This document shows, in pieces, positions 54,782-63,365 of a stretch of DNA of 64,000 nt. The translations under genes and the position numbers were made by a program. Where the stretch lies: assembly GCF_011040495.1 (NCBI RefSeq), contig NZ_CP049037.1:1860001-1924000 (forward strand). The letters run 5' to 3'. This DNA is from Pseudohalocynthiibacter aestuariivivens (GTDB taxonomy: Bacteria; Pseudomonadota; Alphaproteobacteria; Rhodobacterales; Rhodobacteraceae). Within the stretch, counting starts at the first letter, position 1. Every line of letters starts with the position of its first letter. The notes beneath the pieces are model-generated. The model had not been told where the DNA came from, ran no database searches, and worked only from the letters and a program-made list of their open reading frames with translations.

Positions 54782-56175
54782 TGCGAAGGCCCTTGGCCAT
54801 GTATGGCCTTAACGGGCTTGGGCACCACGCCTGCCCCACAACCGCACAAGGTGCCGTGGCGAATGACATCCTGCATGACCAATTCGCGCATGGCCGACAT
54901 CGCAATGCGGATTTGCAGTTCTTCCGAATAGTCATCGTAAGTACCCCAAGCGCCATAACCCGCATTTGCGATAATCGTCGCCGCCGCCGCAAACGTCCCG
55001 CCCCCCATCGCCACGTTCATTAGGCCAAAGACGATATTGGTCGTGACCCCCTCGATAAAACTCATCGCCGCGCCAGACTGGATCGCCTTGATCTGCTCTT
55101 TTTCAAGGGTTTCCAGATCAATCAGAAACGCCCGCATATAGGTGCTGTAGGCAGCGGGATTTTCCGCCTTCTTCTTCGCAATGTCCGCACGCTCTTCGGC
55201 CATCAGCTCGGTTACGGCACCCGCCATGCCAGTATTGATAACCGGGTTCCACGCCGGGGCCAGCTGCTGAGACATCAAGTACCCCAGCCGTGTCAGATAG
55301 GTGCCGCGTGATCCGAAAATCCAGCCAACTGGTGGGCCGTTCAGCTTGGGATTCATGGCACAAGGACACTGATACGTCGCGACATCCCGGATCAGCTGAT
55401 CACGAAAGCCGACCAGCAGATATTCGGTATTGGCGCCAAAAGACTGCGCCCAGTCACCAATCACTGTGGCCAGAACCGACTCCGACAGCAACTCGGTCAT
55501 TTGGGTTTCCGTCAGGTTTTGGCCCACCTGCAGAGCCAGCGATTTACGGAACATGGGTTTCATCATCGCCGCATAGCGCATGTCGCGCGCTGTCAGCACC
55601 AGACGGGCCGTCGCCAGTTCCTTTGCTACATTCTGTTCACCTTTGGCCAACAAACTTTGTTCCAGTTGACCAAGCGCTTCGCTGATTGGCCGAGGGGTGA
55701 GGTTGGCACTGGGACTGATCAACTTTGGTATGTTGGTTACCAGACAGCTGGCCGCCACATCGGACATGATCGCATAGGGCATCGTGCCCCACGCGAGGCT
55801 AAGCCGATTGTCATCCAGCGACCGAATGTAGAGCTGCGACAGATCCTGCGCGAGGGCGGCGGAATATGCCATACCTGCCAACCCCTCATGCGCGGCAAAA
55901 TCCGCTTGGCCCCGCTTGATCGCGATCATTTGCAACTGCTCGGTACCAGTCAGCGTGGCAGCCACGTTGCCGAACAGGCTTTCGCGGATCGCCATCTGAA
56001 AGGTAAAGGCCGACGCGATGCTGTAGCCAAGCGTGGTACGATACCTGTCAGCGGGCTTGTGAATACCGTTGATCGGTGGGGTCGTAATATACTGCCCGGG
56101 CGGCTTCACTTCTGCGATCGCCAGACCGGCCCAGCCAAGACACACGCCCAATACCGCGGAAATAATCCTCTTCAT
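54778..56175 (-). CDS. Secreted protein of unknown function, partner of PPC-repeat protein
   Basis: The 465-residue protein has a signal peptide (MKRIISAVLGVCLGWAGLAIA). The mature chain is largely helical with a CPC motif (TYQCPCAMNPK), a Gly/Ala-rich hydrophobic stretch near residues 370-415 (FGLMNVAMGGGTFAAAATIIANAGYG) that could enter a membrane, and a CGCG motif near the end. I recognise no family. It is translationally coupled to the large PPC-repeat gene, so the two products probably work together at the cell surface or in the periplasm. Confidence 0.75.
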   Translation of the reverse strand: MKRIISAVLGVCLGWAGLAIAEVKPPGQYITTPPINGIHKPADRYRTTLGYSIASAFTFQMAIRESLFGNVAATLTGTEQLQMIAIKRGQADFAAHEGLAGMAYSAALAQDLSQLYIRSLDDNRLSLAWGTMPYAIMSDVAASCLVTNIPKLISPSANLTPRPISEALGQLEQSLLAKGEQNVAKELATARLVLTARDMRYAAMMKPMFRKSLALQVGQNLTETQMTELLSESVLATVIGDWAQSFGANTEYLLVGFRDQLIRDVATYQCPCAMNPKLNGPPVGWIFGSRGTYLTRLGYLMSQQLAPAWNPVINTGMAGAVTELMAEERADIAKKKAENPAAYSTYMRAFLIDLETLEKEQIKAIQSGAAMSFIEGVTTNIVFGLMNVAMGGGTFAAAATIIANAGYGAWGTYDDYSEELQIRIAMSAMRELVMQDVIRHGTLCGCGAGVVPKPVKAIHGQGPSQ

Positions 56176-56276
56176 GCCATCGCCCCCTCAAGGAGCTTAT
56201 CAGGCATGGCGATTCGTTCAAAACATGGACTGGTTTGGGTATTTGCGCCGTTGTGCGTTCAGCCCCGAACCCAAAG

Positions 56277-57254
56277 TCAGCCTGTTGCCGTATCTGGCTG
56301 CAATGTCGGCGCGATCACGCATAGCATTTCGAAAATCAGCGATGCCCCCAGATATGCTGTGCCGCCGGAGCTATCAAATGGCGGCGACACCTCGACCAAA
56401 TCAGCACCGATGAATTTCACACCCGCAAGATGACGCACAACCTCTATTGCCTGATAGCTGTTCGGACCGCCGATCTCGGGCGTTCCTGTGCCCGGCGCAA
56501 AAGCAGGATCGATAAAGTCGATATCGTAGGAAATGTAGGTGTCACCGGCACCGGCAATCTCGCGCGCTTCTGACATGACATCACTCACACCTCGGGCATG
56601 GAACTCTTCTATTGGAATGACGCGAATACCCACACTTTTGGCAAAGTCACGATCCTCGCTATCGTAGGTGGTTCCACGAATACCGATCATGCAAACCCGT
56701 TGAGGGTCGAGCAGTCCTTCCTCCACAGCTCTGCGGAACGGCGTTCCGTGGGTGTATTGCGTTCCGTTGAAGTAGTCCTTGAACAGATCGGTATGACTGT
56801 CGAAATGAATCATTCCCACCGGCGATTTGGCCGCCACGGCCCGCAGAATAGGCAGCGTCGACAAATGATCGCCCCCAGCAGTCATCGGGAATATTCCGGC
56901 CTTCAGAACTGTGTCGTAGAACGACGTGATCCGCTTCATGCTTTCCTGAATATCTGCCGGGTTGGGGGGCACATCGCCAAGGTCTGCACAGTTCACCATT
57001 TCGAACGGACGGACGCCGGTCGCACCGTTCTGCGCCCTGATCATGGTCGACATATCGCGCAGCTGTCGCGGACCATGCCGCGGCCCTGCCCGGTTCGTGG
57101 TCCCACTATCCCACGGAACACCGATCAGGCCGACATCCACATCTGACAATCGCGGGTCCTCCAGACCCACATGCGGCAGACGCATGAATGTCGCCACCCC
57201 GGCGAAACGCGGCAAATCGAAGCCCGAAACCGGGTGGAAATAACTATCGCTCAT
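56277..57254 (-). CDS. Ureohydrolase (agmatinase/guanidino-acid hydrolase family), copy 1
   Basis: The 325-residue arginase-fold enzyme has all six Mn ligands: His130 (GGDH), Asp152/His154/Asp156 (FDSHTD) and Asp244/Asp246 (SYDIDFIDP). The loop YFNGTQYTHGTPFRRAVEEG resembles guanidinobutyrase/guanidinopropionase-type members as much as agmatinase. It releases urea from a guanidino compound. It lies 34 nt downstream of an SsuABC-type transporter operon, and a second ureohydrolase sits on the other side of the locus. Confidence 0.9.
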   Translation of the reverse strand: MSDSYFHPVSGFDLPRFAGVATFMRLPHVGLEDPRLSDVDVGLIGVPWDSGTTNRAGPRHGPRQLRDMSTMIRAQNGATGVRPFEMVNCADLGDVPPNPADIQESMKRITSFYDTVLKAGIFPMTAGGDHLSTLPILRAVAAKSPVGMIHFDSHTDLFKDYFNGTQYTHGTPFRRAVEEGLLDPQRVCMIGIRGTTYDSEDRDFAKSVGIRVIPIEEFHARGVSDVMSEAREIAGAGDTYISYDIDFIDPAFAPGTGTPEIGGPNSYQAIEVVRHLAGVKFIGADLVEVSPPFDSSGGTAYLGASLIFEMLCVIAPTLQPDTATG

Positions 57255-57288
57255 GGTGTTTCTCTTTTCTCATATGGCACTCGGCGCC

Positions 57289-58116
57289 TCAGCGTTCGTC
57301 GTTGGAGCCTTGTTCCTGCATCAGGCGCATGATGTATTTTTCCAGATCACCATAGCCGTCCAGTCCCAGAACCTGCTCTTTGCTGACATAACGTTTGCCC
57401 TGTTTGAATTCAGGTACGATGATTTCATGAACCCGCCCCGGATGGCTGGACATGAATACGATCTTATCACCCAGATAGATCGCTTCTTCGATGTCATGCG
57501 TGACCATCACCATGGTCGTGTTGGCCGTTTCGGCAATATCGACCAATAGTTCCTGCATGTGCCAACGTGTTTCAGCGTCCAGCGCGCCAAATGGCTCGTC
57601 CATCAAGAGCAGCGCAGGATCATTCGCCAACGTGCGAGCGATCGCGACGCGCTGTTTCATGCCACCCGATAGCTGCGAGGGGTACGCATCCTCAAACCCC
57701 TCCAGATGCACAAGCTTGATAAATTCCTGCGTCCGCGCGCGACGTTCTTGTTTCGGAACACCGTTAATACGCATACCATATTCGACATTGCCCCGGACGG
57801 TCAGCCAATCGAACGAGGTATAGGCCTGAAACACCATGCCGCGCTCTCGGTCAGGACCTGCAATCACGTGGCCGTCCAGACGCAATTCGCCAGTGGTCGG
57901 GGTTTCAAGTCCGGCCATCATCCGCAGAACCGTGGACTTGCCACAACCGGACGAACCCAGAATTGTGCAGATTTCATTTTCTTCGACGGTAAAGGTCGCT
58001 TCGGCAATCGCCTGAATCTCGCGGCCCTTGCCCAGAGAAAACCGTTTGGAAACACCGTCTACGACCATTTTTGCCGATGACGCATCTATCGTGTTGATGT
58101 GTTGAGCTGCGGACAA
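57289..58116 (-). CDS. ABC transporter ATP-binding protein (NitT/TauT/SsuB type)
   Basis: The ATPase (about 275 residues) has Walker A ILGSSGCGKSTVLRMM, signature LSGGMKQRVAIARTL, Walker B LLLMDEPFGALDAET and switch His in VTHDIEEAIYL. The open frame runs further into the permease gene. A TTG at 58116, just after the permease TGA and with GGAGA 7 nt before it, gives the normal length and is my chosen start; a downstream ATG before VVDGVSKRF is the alternative. Confidence 0.9.
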   Translation of the reverse strand: MSAAQHINTIDASSAKMVVDGVSKRFSLGKGREIQAIAEATFTVEENEICTILGSSGCGKSTVLRMMAGLETPTTGELRLDGHVIAGPDRERGMVFQAYTSFDWLTVRGNVEYGMRINGVPKQERRARTQEFIKLVHLEGFEDAYPSQLSGGMKQRVAIARTLANDPALLLMDEPFGALDAETRWHMQELLVDIAETANTTMVMVTHDIEEAIYLGDKIVFMSSHPGRVHEIIVPEFKQGKRYVSKEQVLGLDGYGDLEKYIMRLMQEQGSNDER

Positions 58117-58117
58117 A

Positions 58118-58939
58118 TCAGTGTCTCCGATCCTGAATGTAGGGAAAGAACCAGCGGTGGGCCTTGCGGAACAGGATGTCGAATGACAGCCCCAGAACAC
58201 CAATGACAACGATGCCAGCCATGATTTCGTCGGTATGCAGGAACCGTCGCGCGCGCATCATCATTGCACCGATACCAGTGGTCGACGCGACGATTTCGGC
58301 AATCACCAGATAGGTCCAGGTCACTGCCAGCATCTGGCGCATGGCGGTCATGACGTGCGGCAGCACAGCGGGCAAAATGATGGTGCGGACAATGGTCCAG
58401 CGTTTTCCACCCAAGGTCAGCCCCGTCTCAATCAGTTCCCCACGCACCTCGCGCGTGTGATCCATGATGATCGTGATCAGGAAAAAGATCACGCCGATGA
58501 CCAAGAGCACCAGCTTGGGCGTTTCACCCGTCCCAAACCACATCAGCAAAATAGGAATGAACGACGGCGCAGGAAGGTAACGCCACGCGGAAACGAACGG
58601 ATTGAACACAGCCTCGACAGCCGGAAACGATCCCATCGCTATGCCCAGCGGGACAGCTATCGCACAGGCCATCCCAAAGCTGAACACGACCCGCCAGATA
58701 CTGATGAGAACATCCGACAGCAAATCACGGTTCGCGAACATATCAACCAACGTCGTAAGGACGACATGCGGGGCCGGCACCAGCAGATCATTGACCATCC
58801 CGGCCAGTGACATTCCCTCCCAGACAGCAAAAAATAATGCCCAGATAAAAATCGCTGACAGGATGGATTGCTTCGAGGACACCGGCTTGCGCAGTTGAAG
58901 GATGGGTGTTCGCGCAGTCCTTTTAGATGAATTGCTCAT
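58118..58939 (-). CDS. ABC transporter permease (NitT/TauT/SsuC type)
   Basis: The 273-residue permease has six membrane segments: SAIFIWALFFAVWEGM at the N terminus, FGMACAIAVPLGIAMGSFPAVEAVFNPFVSAWRYLPAPSFIPILLMWFG in the middle, and the EAA loop near LGGKRWTIVRTIILPAVLPHVMTAMR. It forms the membrane channel for the binding protein encoded 75 nt upstream. Confidence 0.93.
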   Translation of the reverse strand: MSNSSKRTARTPILQLRKPVSSKQSILSAIFIWALFFAVWEGMSLAGMVNDLLVPAPHVVLTTLVDMFANRDLLSDVLISIWRVVFSFGMACAIAVPLGIAMGSFPAVEAVFNPFVSAWRYLPAPSFIPILLMWFGTGETPKLVLLVIGVIFFLITIIMDHTREVRGELIETGLTLGGKRWTIVRTIILPAVLPHVMTAMRQMLAVTWTYLVIAEIVASTTGIGAMMMRARRFLHTDEIMAGIVVIGVLGLSFDILFRKAHRWFFPYIQDRRH

Positions 58940-59014
58940 GTATGCTGCCTAACATCGGGTTTCCCGAAATAGGGGGCCAACCATTGTCGCCCCCCCCCTG
59001 AACGGAATGTTGTT

Positions 59015-60079
59015 TTATTCGTTTGCTTCGATGGCTTGACGATAGCCTTGATCAACCAGATCGGCCATGAGCGTACAATCGACGCCAGCGGCGGGGTCAT
59101 GGACCTCTGTCATCAGGCCGAAACGCACCCAGTAATCATTGATCGTTTTGATGACCGTGGTGATAGAGCCATTTTCCAGACCGAAAGGTGGATCACCTTC
59201 CAACGCGCCACAAACTCTGGCAGATTCATCAAAGTCATACATGTAGATCCCGCCCTTCAGGAATTTCCCGTTGGTGCCGATGACGGATTCGATGTCGGCC
59301 ACCGGCCATTGCAAGAAGTCCGACATCAGCTGATTGCCTTCAGCGGTGTTGTCATGCCACCAGCCAACAGCATCGAACCGGGCCTTCAGCAGGTCCAATG
59401 CAGCACCGCGGTGGTTCTTGATGAAATCGCCGTTCATATAGATCACATCGGTGAAAATGCCGGTTTCCAGCATCCAGTCTTCGCCGGTGTTGCCACCCGA
59501 CGATGCCCCCGGAAGATTCTCCATCACGCGCGTGATCCAAGGCTCATACAGATAAGCAGCGGCCAGATCACCCGACAGCATCGGCCCCACTGCCTCGTCC
59601 GCGAGTAGGTTGACCCAAGTGACGTCATCCAGCGGAATGTTTTCGCTGTCCATCCAGACACCCATCAACAACTGACCGATATAGGCCTGCGGGGCGCCAA
59701 TGCGCGATCCCTTCATGGTCGAGGCATCCATGCCGGGGGCCAGAATAACATGGTCCACACCATATGACGGGTTCGCAAAGGCAACGGTCACGACCCCGGT
59801 GCCGCGGTCAATCGCCAGCGGCGTATAATCCCCGGTGCACTCATAAATGTCGATCTGGCCCGCAGCCAAAGCAGCCTGCCCCCCCAAGGGGTCGTCAAAA
59901 ATGACGCTGTTGATTTCATACCCTTCGGCCAACCCCTTTTGCTGAGCAAGCTCAAGCATGGCGTATCCGGGCCAAGAGACGCAAAGCCCTACATTGATTT
60001 GCTCCTTTGCCGCCGCGCCGGTTGCAATCGACAGCGCTGCCGCCCCTGCGGCCAATGCTGGTCCCATCATTTTCATCAT
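59015..60079 (-). CDS. ABC transporter substrate-binding protein (NMT1/SsuA-like)
   Basis: The 354-residue protein has a signal peptide (MMKMMGPALAAGAAALSIATGAAA). The mature chain has the NitT/TauT opening INVGLCVSWPGYAMLELAQQKGL, FDDPLGGQAALAAGQIDIYECTGDYTPLAI and MKGSRIGAPQAYIGQLLMGVW. The Trp/Tyr/Asp/Glu-rich pocket segments (VSWPGY, YECTGDY) would suit a cationic or guanidinium-like ligand, but that is inference. It is divergent from the TetR gene. Confidence 0.9.
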   Translation of the reverse strand: MMKMMGPALAAGAAALSIATGAAAKEQINVGLCVSWPGYAMLELAQQKGLAEGYEINSVIFDDPLGGQAALAAGQIDIYECTGDYTPLAIDRGTGVVTVAFANPSYGVDHVILAPGMDASTMKGSRIGAPQAYIGQLLMGVWMDSENIPLDDVTWVNLLADEAVGPMLSGDLAAAYLYEPWITRVMENLPGASSGGNTGEDWMLETGIFTDVIYMNGDFIKNHRGAALDLLKARFDAVGWWHDNTAEGNQLMSDFLQWPVADIESVIGTNGKFLKGGIYMYDFDESARVCGALEGDPPFGLENGSITTVIKTINDYWVRFGLMTEVHDPAAGVDCTLMADLVDQGYRQAIEANE

Positions 60080-60129
60080 GTTGTTTCCCCTTGCTGTTAG
60101 CGTTGATTTATTTTTATTGACTACGAAAG

Positions 60130-60142
60130 TTTAGTCACTAAA
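60130..60142. promoter_or_regulatory. Perfect 13-bp palindrome, candidate TetR operator
   Basis: TTTAGT-C-ACTAAA is a perfect palindrome in the 153-bp divergent region, 51 bp from the transporter start and about 90 bp from the TetR start. A TTGACT (60117-60122) that could be a plus-strand -35 box lies just before it, so the palindrome would occupy the spacer and -10 region of that promoter. Confidence 0.6.
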
Positions 60143-60232
60143 ATTTCTTTGTGTCTACAATTTTTTTTGCGATCTTTTCACGATCGCACCTCGGAACGGG
60201 CACTAGGACGACATGCTGCAGGGAGACAGGAA

Positions 60233-60871
60233 GTGGCTGTGAGCTTACGAACACGTCAGAAAAAAGATCGCTCAAACCGCATCCTGGAAGTGGCGAGAAC
60301 GAGATTTCAGAACGAAGGTTACGGCAGCGTCACCATTGAGAGCATCGCGGCCGAGGCCGAGGTGTCCGCCGTGACCGTCTATAACTACTACGAGTCCAAA
60401 GCGAACCTGCTGCTGGCGCTGGTCAAGGAAAGCGACGTGCGCCTGATTTCCCAGCTGGAAGATCTGGCAGATAACCTACCCGAGGACATACAGCGCGCTG
60501 TTGCAGAGTTTGGTCGGATCATGCGCAAACATGCGATGACCTATCTGACAAAAAGCACGTGGCGAGAGGTACTTGCCGCCAGCATCCTTGAAGGTGGCAA
60601 ACAGTTCGGCACAACCTATCGCAGCCTCGATCAGGCGTTGATCGAACTCATGGCACGCATCGTGCAAACCTATCAGGGGCGCGGCACGCTGGCACGCAAC
60701 CTTGAGGCAGACATATTGGCCAACACACTGTTCCAAATGCAAAACATCCGATTTTTCCTGTTTATCTCGGACGAAAACCAATCCGAAGAAGAGGCCAACC
60801 TGCAATTTCATCGGGATGTTGCCGTGATCTTCGCTGACAAGTTCAAACCAAATTTGAAAGAAGTGAAATGA
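60233..60871 (+). CDS. TetR family transcriptional regulator
   Basis: The protein has about 212 residues. The HTH domain is RILEVARTRFQNEGYGSVTIESIAAEAEVSAVTVYNYYESKANLLLALV, and the C-terminal ligand-binding part has no close look-alike I can name. The start is a GTG at 60233 or 60239, both next to AGGGAGACAGGAA; no ATG fits. Its stop overlaps the next ATG (ATGA), so regulator and catabolic genes are co-expressed. It probably represses both directions through the palindrome at 60130. Confidence 0.9.
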   Translation: MAVSLRTRQKKDRSNRILEVARTRFQNEGYGSVTIESIAAEAEVSAVTVYNYYESKANLLLALVKESDVRLISQLEDLADNLPEDIQRAVAEFGRIMRKHAMTYLTKSTWREVLAASILEGGKQFGTTYRSLDQALIELMARIVQTYQGRGTLARNLEADILANTLFQMQNIRFFLFISDENQSEEEANLQFHRDVAVIFADKFKPNLKEVK

Positions 60872-61842
60872 CCAAGAACCAGTATGAACAAGGCAGGCTC
60901 GATCTTCCTTTTGTGGGGATCTCGACTTTCGGCAAAAACCCGTACGTTTCCGATTGGGACGCGATTGACGCTGATTTTGCGATCCTCGGTGCCCCCTATG
61001 ATTTCGGGACGCAATGGCGACCCGGTGCGCGGTTTGGTCCGCGCTCGATCCGAGAAGCCTCGACCCTGTTTTCGTTCGGCCACGGAGGGGCTTACGATCA
61101 CGAGGACGATGTGACCTACCTGCCCGCAGGAGAGGTGAAAATCGTCGATATCGGTGATGCGGACATCGTTCACACCGACACCATGACCAGCCACGCGAAC
61201 ATCGAATACGGGGTTCGCAAAATTCTGGCGGCGGGCGCGATTCCAATTACACTGGGCGGTGATCATTCAATCAACATCCCCTGCATCAACGCGTTCGAGG
61301 GACAAGAGCCGATACATATCGTACAGATTGATGCCCATCTGGATTTCGTCGATGAACGGCATGGCGTGCGCTTCGGCCACGGGAACCCGATGCGGCGCGC
61401 AGCCGACAAACCCTACGTTACCGGCCTGTCGCAGATAGGCATTCGCAATGTCTCGTCCACCGCCAAAGAAGGTTATGACGATGCGCGCGCAATGGGGTCG
61501 GATATCCTTTCGGTGCGCCAGTTCCGAAAACTGGGGGTCGAGCAGGTTCTGGAGCGTATCCCAGAGGGCGCGCGGTACTATGTGACCATTGATATTGATG
61601 GCTTTGACCCGTCGATCGCGGCAGGAACGGGCACGCCATCGCATGGTGGGTTCCTGTATTATGAAATTCTCGAGTTTCTGGATGGACTGACCAAACGCGG
61701 GAACATTGTCGGTCTGGATCTGGTCGAGGTTGCACCAGATTACGATCACACAGGCACCACAGCCATTCTCGCCGCGCAGGTCCTTATGAACGTGATTGGC
61801 CGGATCTCTCACAACGGCTCAATCACCTCAGAGGCAGAGTAA
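60868..61842 (+). CDS. Ureohydrolase (agmatinase family), copy 2
   Basis: The 324-residue arginase-fold enzyme has Mn ligands His133 (LGGDHS), Asp155/His157/Asp159 (IDAHLD) and Asp242/Asp244 (TIDIDGFDP). The substrate loop (DERHGVRFGHGNPMRRA) differs clearly from copy 1 at 56.3 kb, so the two enzymes likely have different guanidino substrates. The N-terminal LPFVGISTFGKNPYV and PYDFGTQWRPGARFGP are typical for the family. Confidence 0.92.
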   Translation: MTKNQYEQGRLDLPFVGISTFGKNPYVSDWDAIDADFAILGAPYDFGTQWRPGARFGPRSIREASTLFSFGHGGAYDHEDDVTYLPAGEVKIVDIGDADIVHTDTMTSHANIEYGVRKILAAGAIPITLGGDHSINIPCINAFEGQEPIHIVQIDAHLDFVDERHGVRFGHGNPMRRAADKPYVTGLSQIGIRNVSSTAKEGYDDARAMGSDILSVRQFRKLGVEQVLERIPEGARYYVTIDIDGFDPSIAAGTGTPSHGGFLYYEILEFLDGLTKRGNIVGLDLVEVAPDYDHTGTTAILAAQVLMNVIGRISHNGSITSEAE

Positions 61843-61845
61843 AGC

Positions 61846-62628
61846 ATGGGCAAGGTAACTTATGACTTTTCGGGAAAAACCGTCCTCGTGACCGGTGCGA
61901 GTCGTGGCATCGGCTATGGAATCGCAAAGGGATTCGCGCGCGCCGGCGCTGATCTGCACATTCTTGCGGATGATGAAACCGTCTTTGACGCTGCCGAGAA
62001 GCTGTCCGCAGAGACCGGGCAAAACGTCCACGGTATTCTGTGCGACATCACCGATGTGACCGAGGTCAAACATGCGGCAGATCAGCTTCCCAGCCTTGAC
62101 ATACTGATAAACAACGCCGGGTTAGAGCGTACGACCCCGATTACCGACCACAATGATGACGTCGAAGAAACCTTCCGCCGGATCATCGACATCAACGTGA
62201 TGGGAACGTTTCTGATGACCCGTTACGCGGTCCGCAAGATGGGCAAAGGCGGGCGCATCATTCTGACGTCCTCGATCTGGGGGCGCACAGCCGTTCCCGA
62301 ATACTCTGCCTATTGCGCATCAAAACATGCCAACATCGGTTTCATGCGCTCAATGGCACATGAACTGGCTCCATTGGGCATCAACGTCAATGCCGTCTGT
62401 CCGGGGTGGGTCAAAACCGAGGCGGCGCTTCTGACACTGACGAAAATGTCGCAAAGCACAGGGCGTTCCGAAGAAGAGCTGCTGCAAGAGATCATCGGCG
62501 GGCAGGTTTTGGGCGGCCTGCTGGAGCCGGACGATATGGCGGCAGTCTATCTCTATCTGGCATCGGATGGCGCGCGCGACATCACCGGACAGGCGTATCA
62601 TCTGGACCGGGGCGAGGTCATGGCATGA
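61846..62628 (+). CDS. SDR family oxidoreductase, first of two
   Basis: The 260-residue classical short-chain dehydrogenase has cofactor motif TGASRGIG, NNAG, the catalytic Ser in LTSSIWG and YCASK (Tyr-x3-Lys), then CPGWVKTE. It starts 3 nt after the ureohydrolase gene. It probably oxidises an alcohol or reduces a carbonyl intermediate in the same pathway. Confidence 0.9.
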   Translation: MGKVTYDFSGKTVLVTGASRGIGYGIAKGFARAGADLHILADDETVFDAAEKLSAETGQNVHGILCDITDVTEVKHAADQLPSLDILINNAGLERTTPITDHNDDVEETFRRIIDINVMGTFLMTRYAVRKMGKGGRIILTSSIWGRTAVPEYSAYCASKHANIGFMRSMAHELAPLGINVNAVCPGWVKTEAALLTLTKMSQSTGRSEEELLQEIIGGQVLGGLLEPDDMAAVYLYLASDGARDITGQAYHLDRGEVMA

Positions 62629-63365
62629 CACAAGGATATGATGGCATGAACGTGCTGGTAACCGGGGCAAACCGGGGCATCGGCGCGGCCTGCGCCAAGA
62701 TCTTTGGACAGGTCGGGGCGCATGTTCTGTGTGCTGACCTGAACGACCCTGTCGAAACGGTCGAAACCATACGCGCGGCAGGCGGCTCTGCCGAAAGCGC
62801 CATTTGCGATGTCTCGGATGAAATCTCCGTTTCGGGCTTGTTCACACGGATCTCAGAGGGGTTCACGACCCTTGATACCGTCGTCAACTGCGCCGGAATC
62901 ATCCATGAGCGCGGCCTATTGGACACGACAACAGCCGAATTTGATCAGGTGATGGCAGTTAACCTGCGCGGCTCGTTCCTGATCGGACGCGAATCCATTC
63001 GTGCCATGCACCCCAAATCGGGTCGCCTGATCATGATCGCCTCGGACCTATCCTATTACGGACGCGAAGAATTCGCGCCATATGTAGCGTCCAAACACGG
63101 CGTTCTCGGTCTGGTTCGGTGCTGGGCAAAGGAATTCGCACCTAATATTCTGGTGAATGCGCTCTGCCCCGGGCCGATTGATACCGCGATGCTCGCCGCC
63201 GAAAACATGACCCCCGAATGGCGCGCAAAGGAGCTGGAAATACCATTGGCCCGTTTCGGGCAACCCGAAGAAATCGCACAGATGGCCCTGTTCCTTGCCG
63301 GGCCCAACGCAGCATACATCACCGGACAGGGGATCGGTGTTAACGGCGGGAGCATTATGCCATGA
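62625..63365 (+). CDS. SDR family oxidoreductase, second of two
   Basis: The 246-residue classical SDR has TGANRGIG, NCAG, the Ser in MIASDLSYYG, YVASK and CPGPIDT. Its ATG overlaps the stop of the first SDR gene (ATGA); an ATG seven codons later is also possible. Two SDRs in a row suggest two sequential redox steps or two stereoisomers. Confidence 0.9.
   Translation: MTQGYDGMNVLVTGANRGIGAACAKIFGQVGAHVLCADLNDPVETVETIRAAGGSAESAICDVSDEISVSGLFTRISEGFTTLDTVVNCAGIIHERGLLDTTTAEFDQVMAVNLRGSFLIGRESIRAMHPKSGRLIMIASDLSYYGREEFAPYVASKHGVLGLVRCWAKEFAPNILVNALCPGPIDTAMLAAENMTPEWRAKELEIPLARFGQPEEIAQMALFLAGPNAAYITGQGIGVNGGSIMP

Noticed and set aside
60080..60232. Guanidine riboswitch upstream of the SsuABC-type operon
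   Set aside because: The leader is under 100 nt and AT-rich; neither the ykkC-I core nor paired ACGR-loop hairpins of the mini-ykkC class are present.
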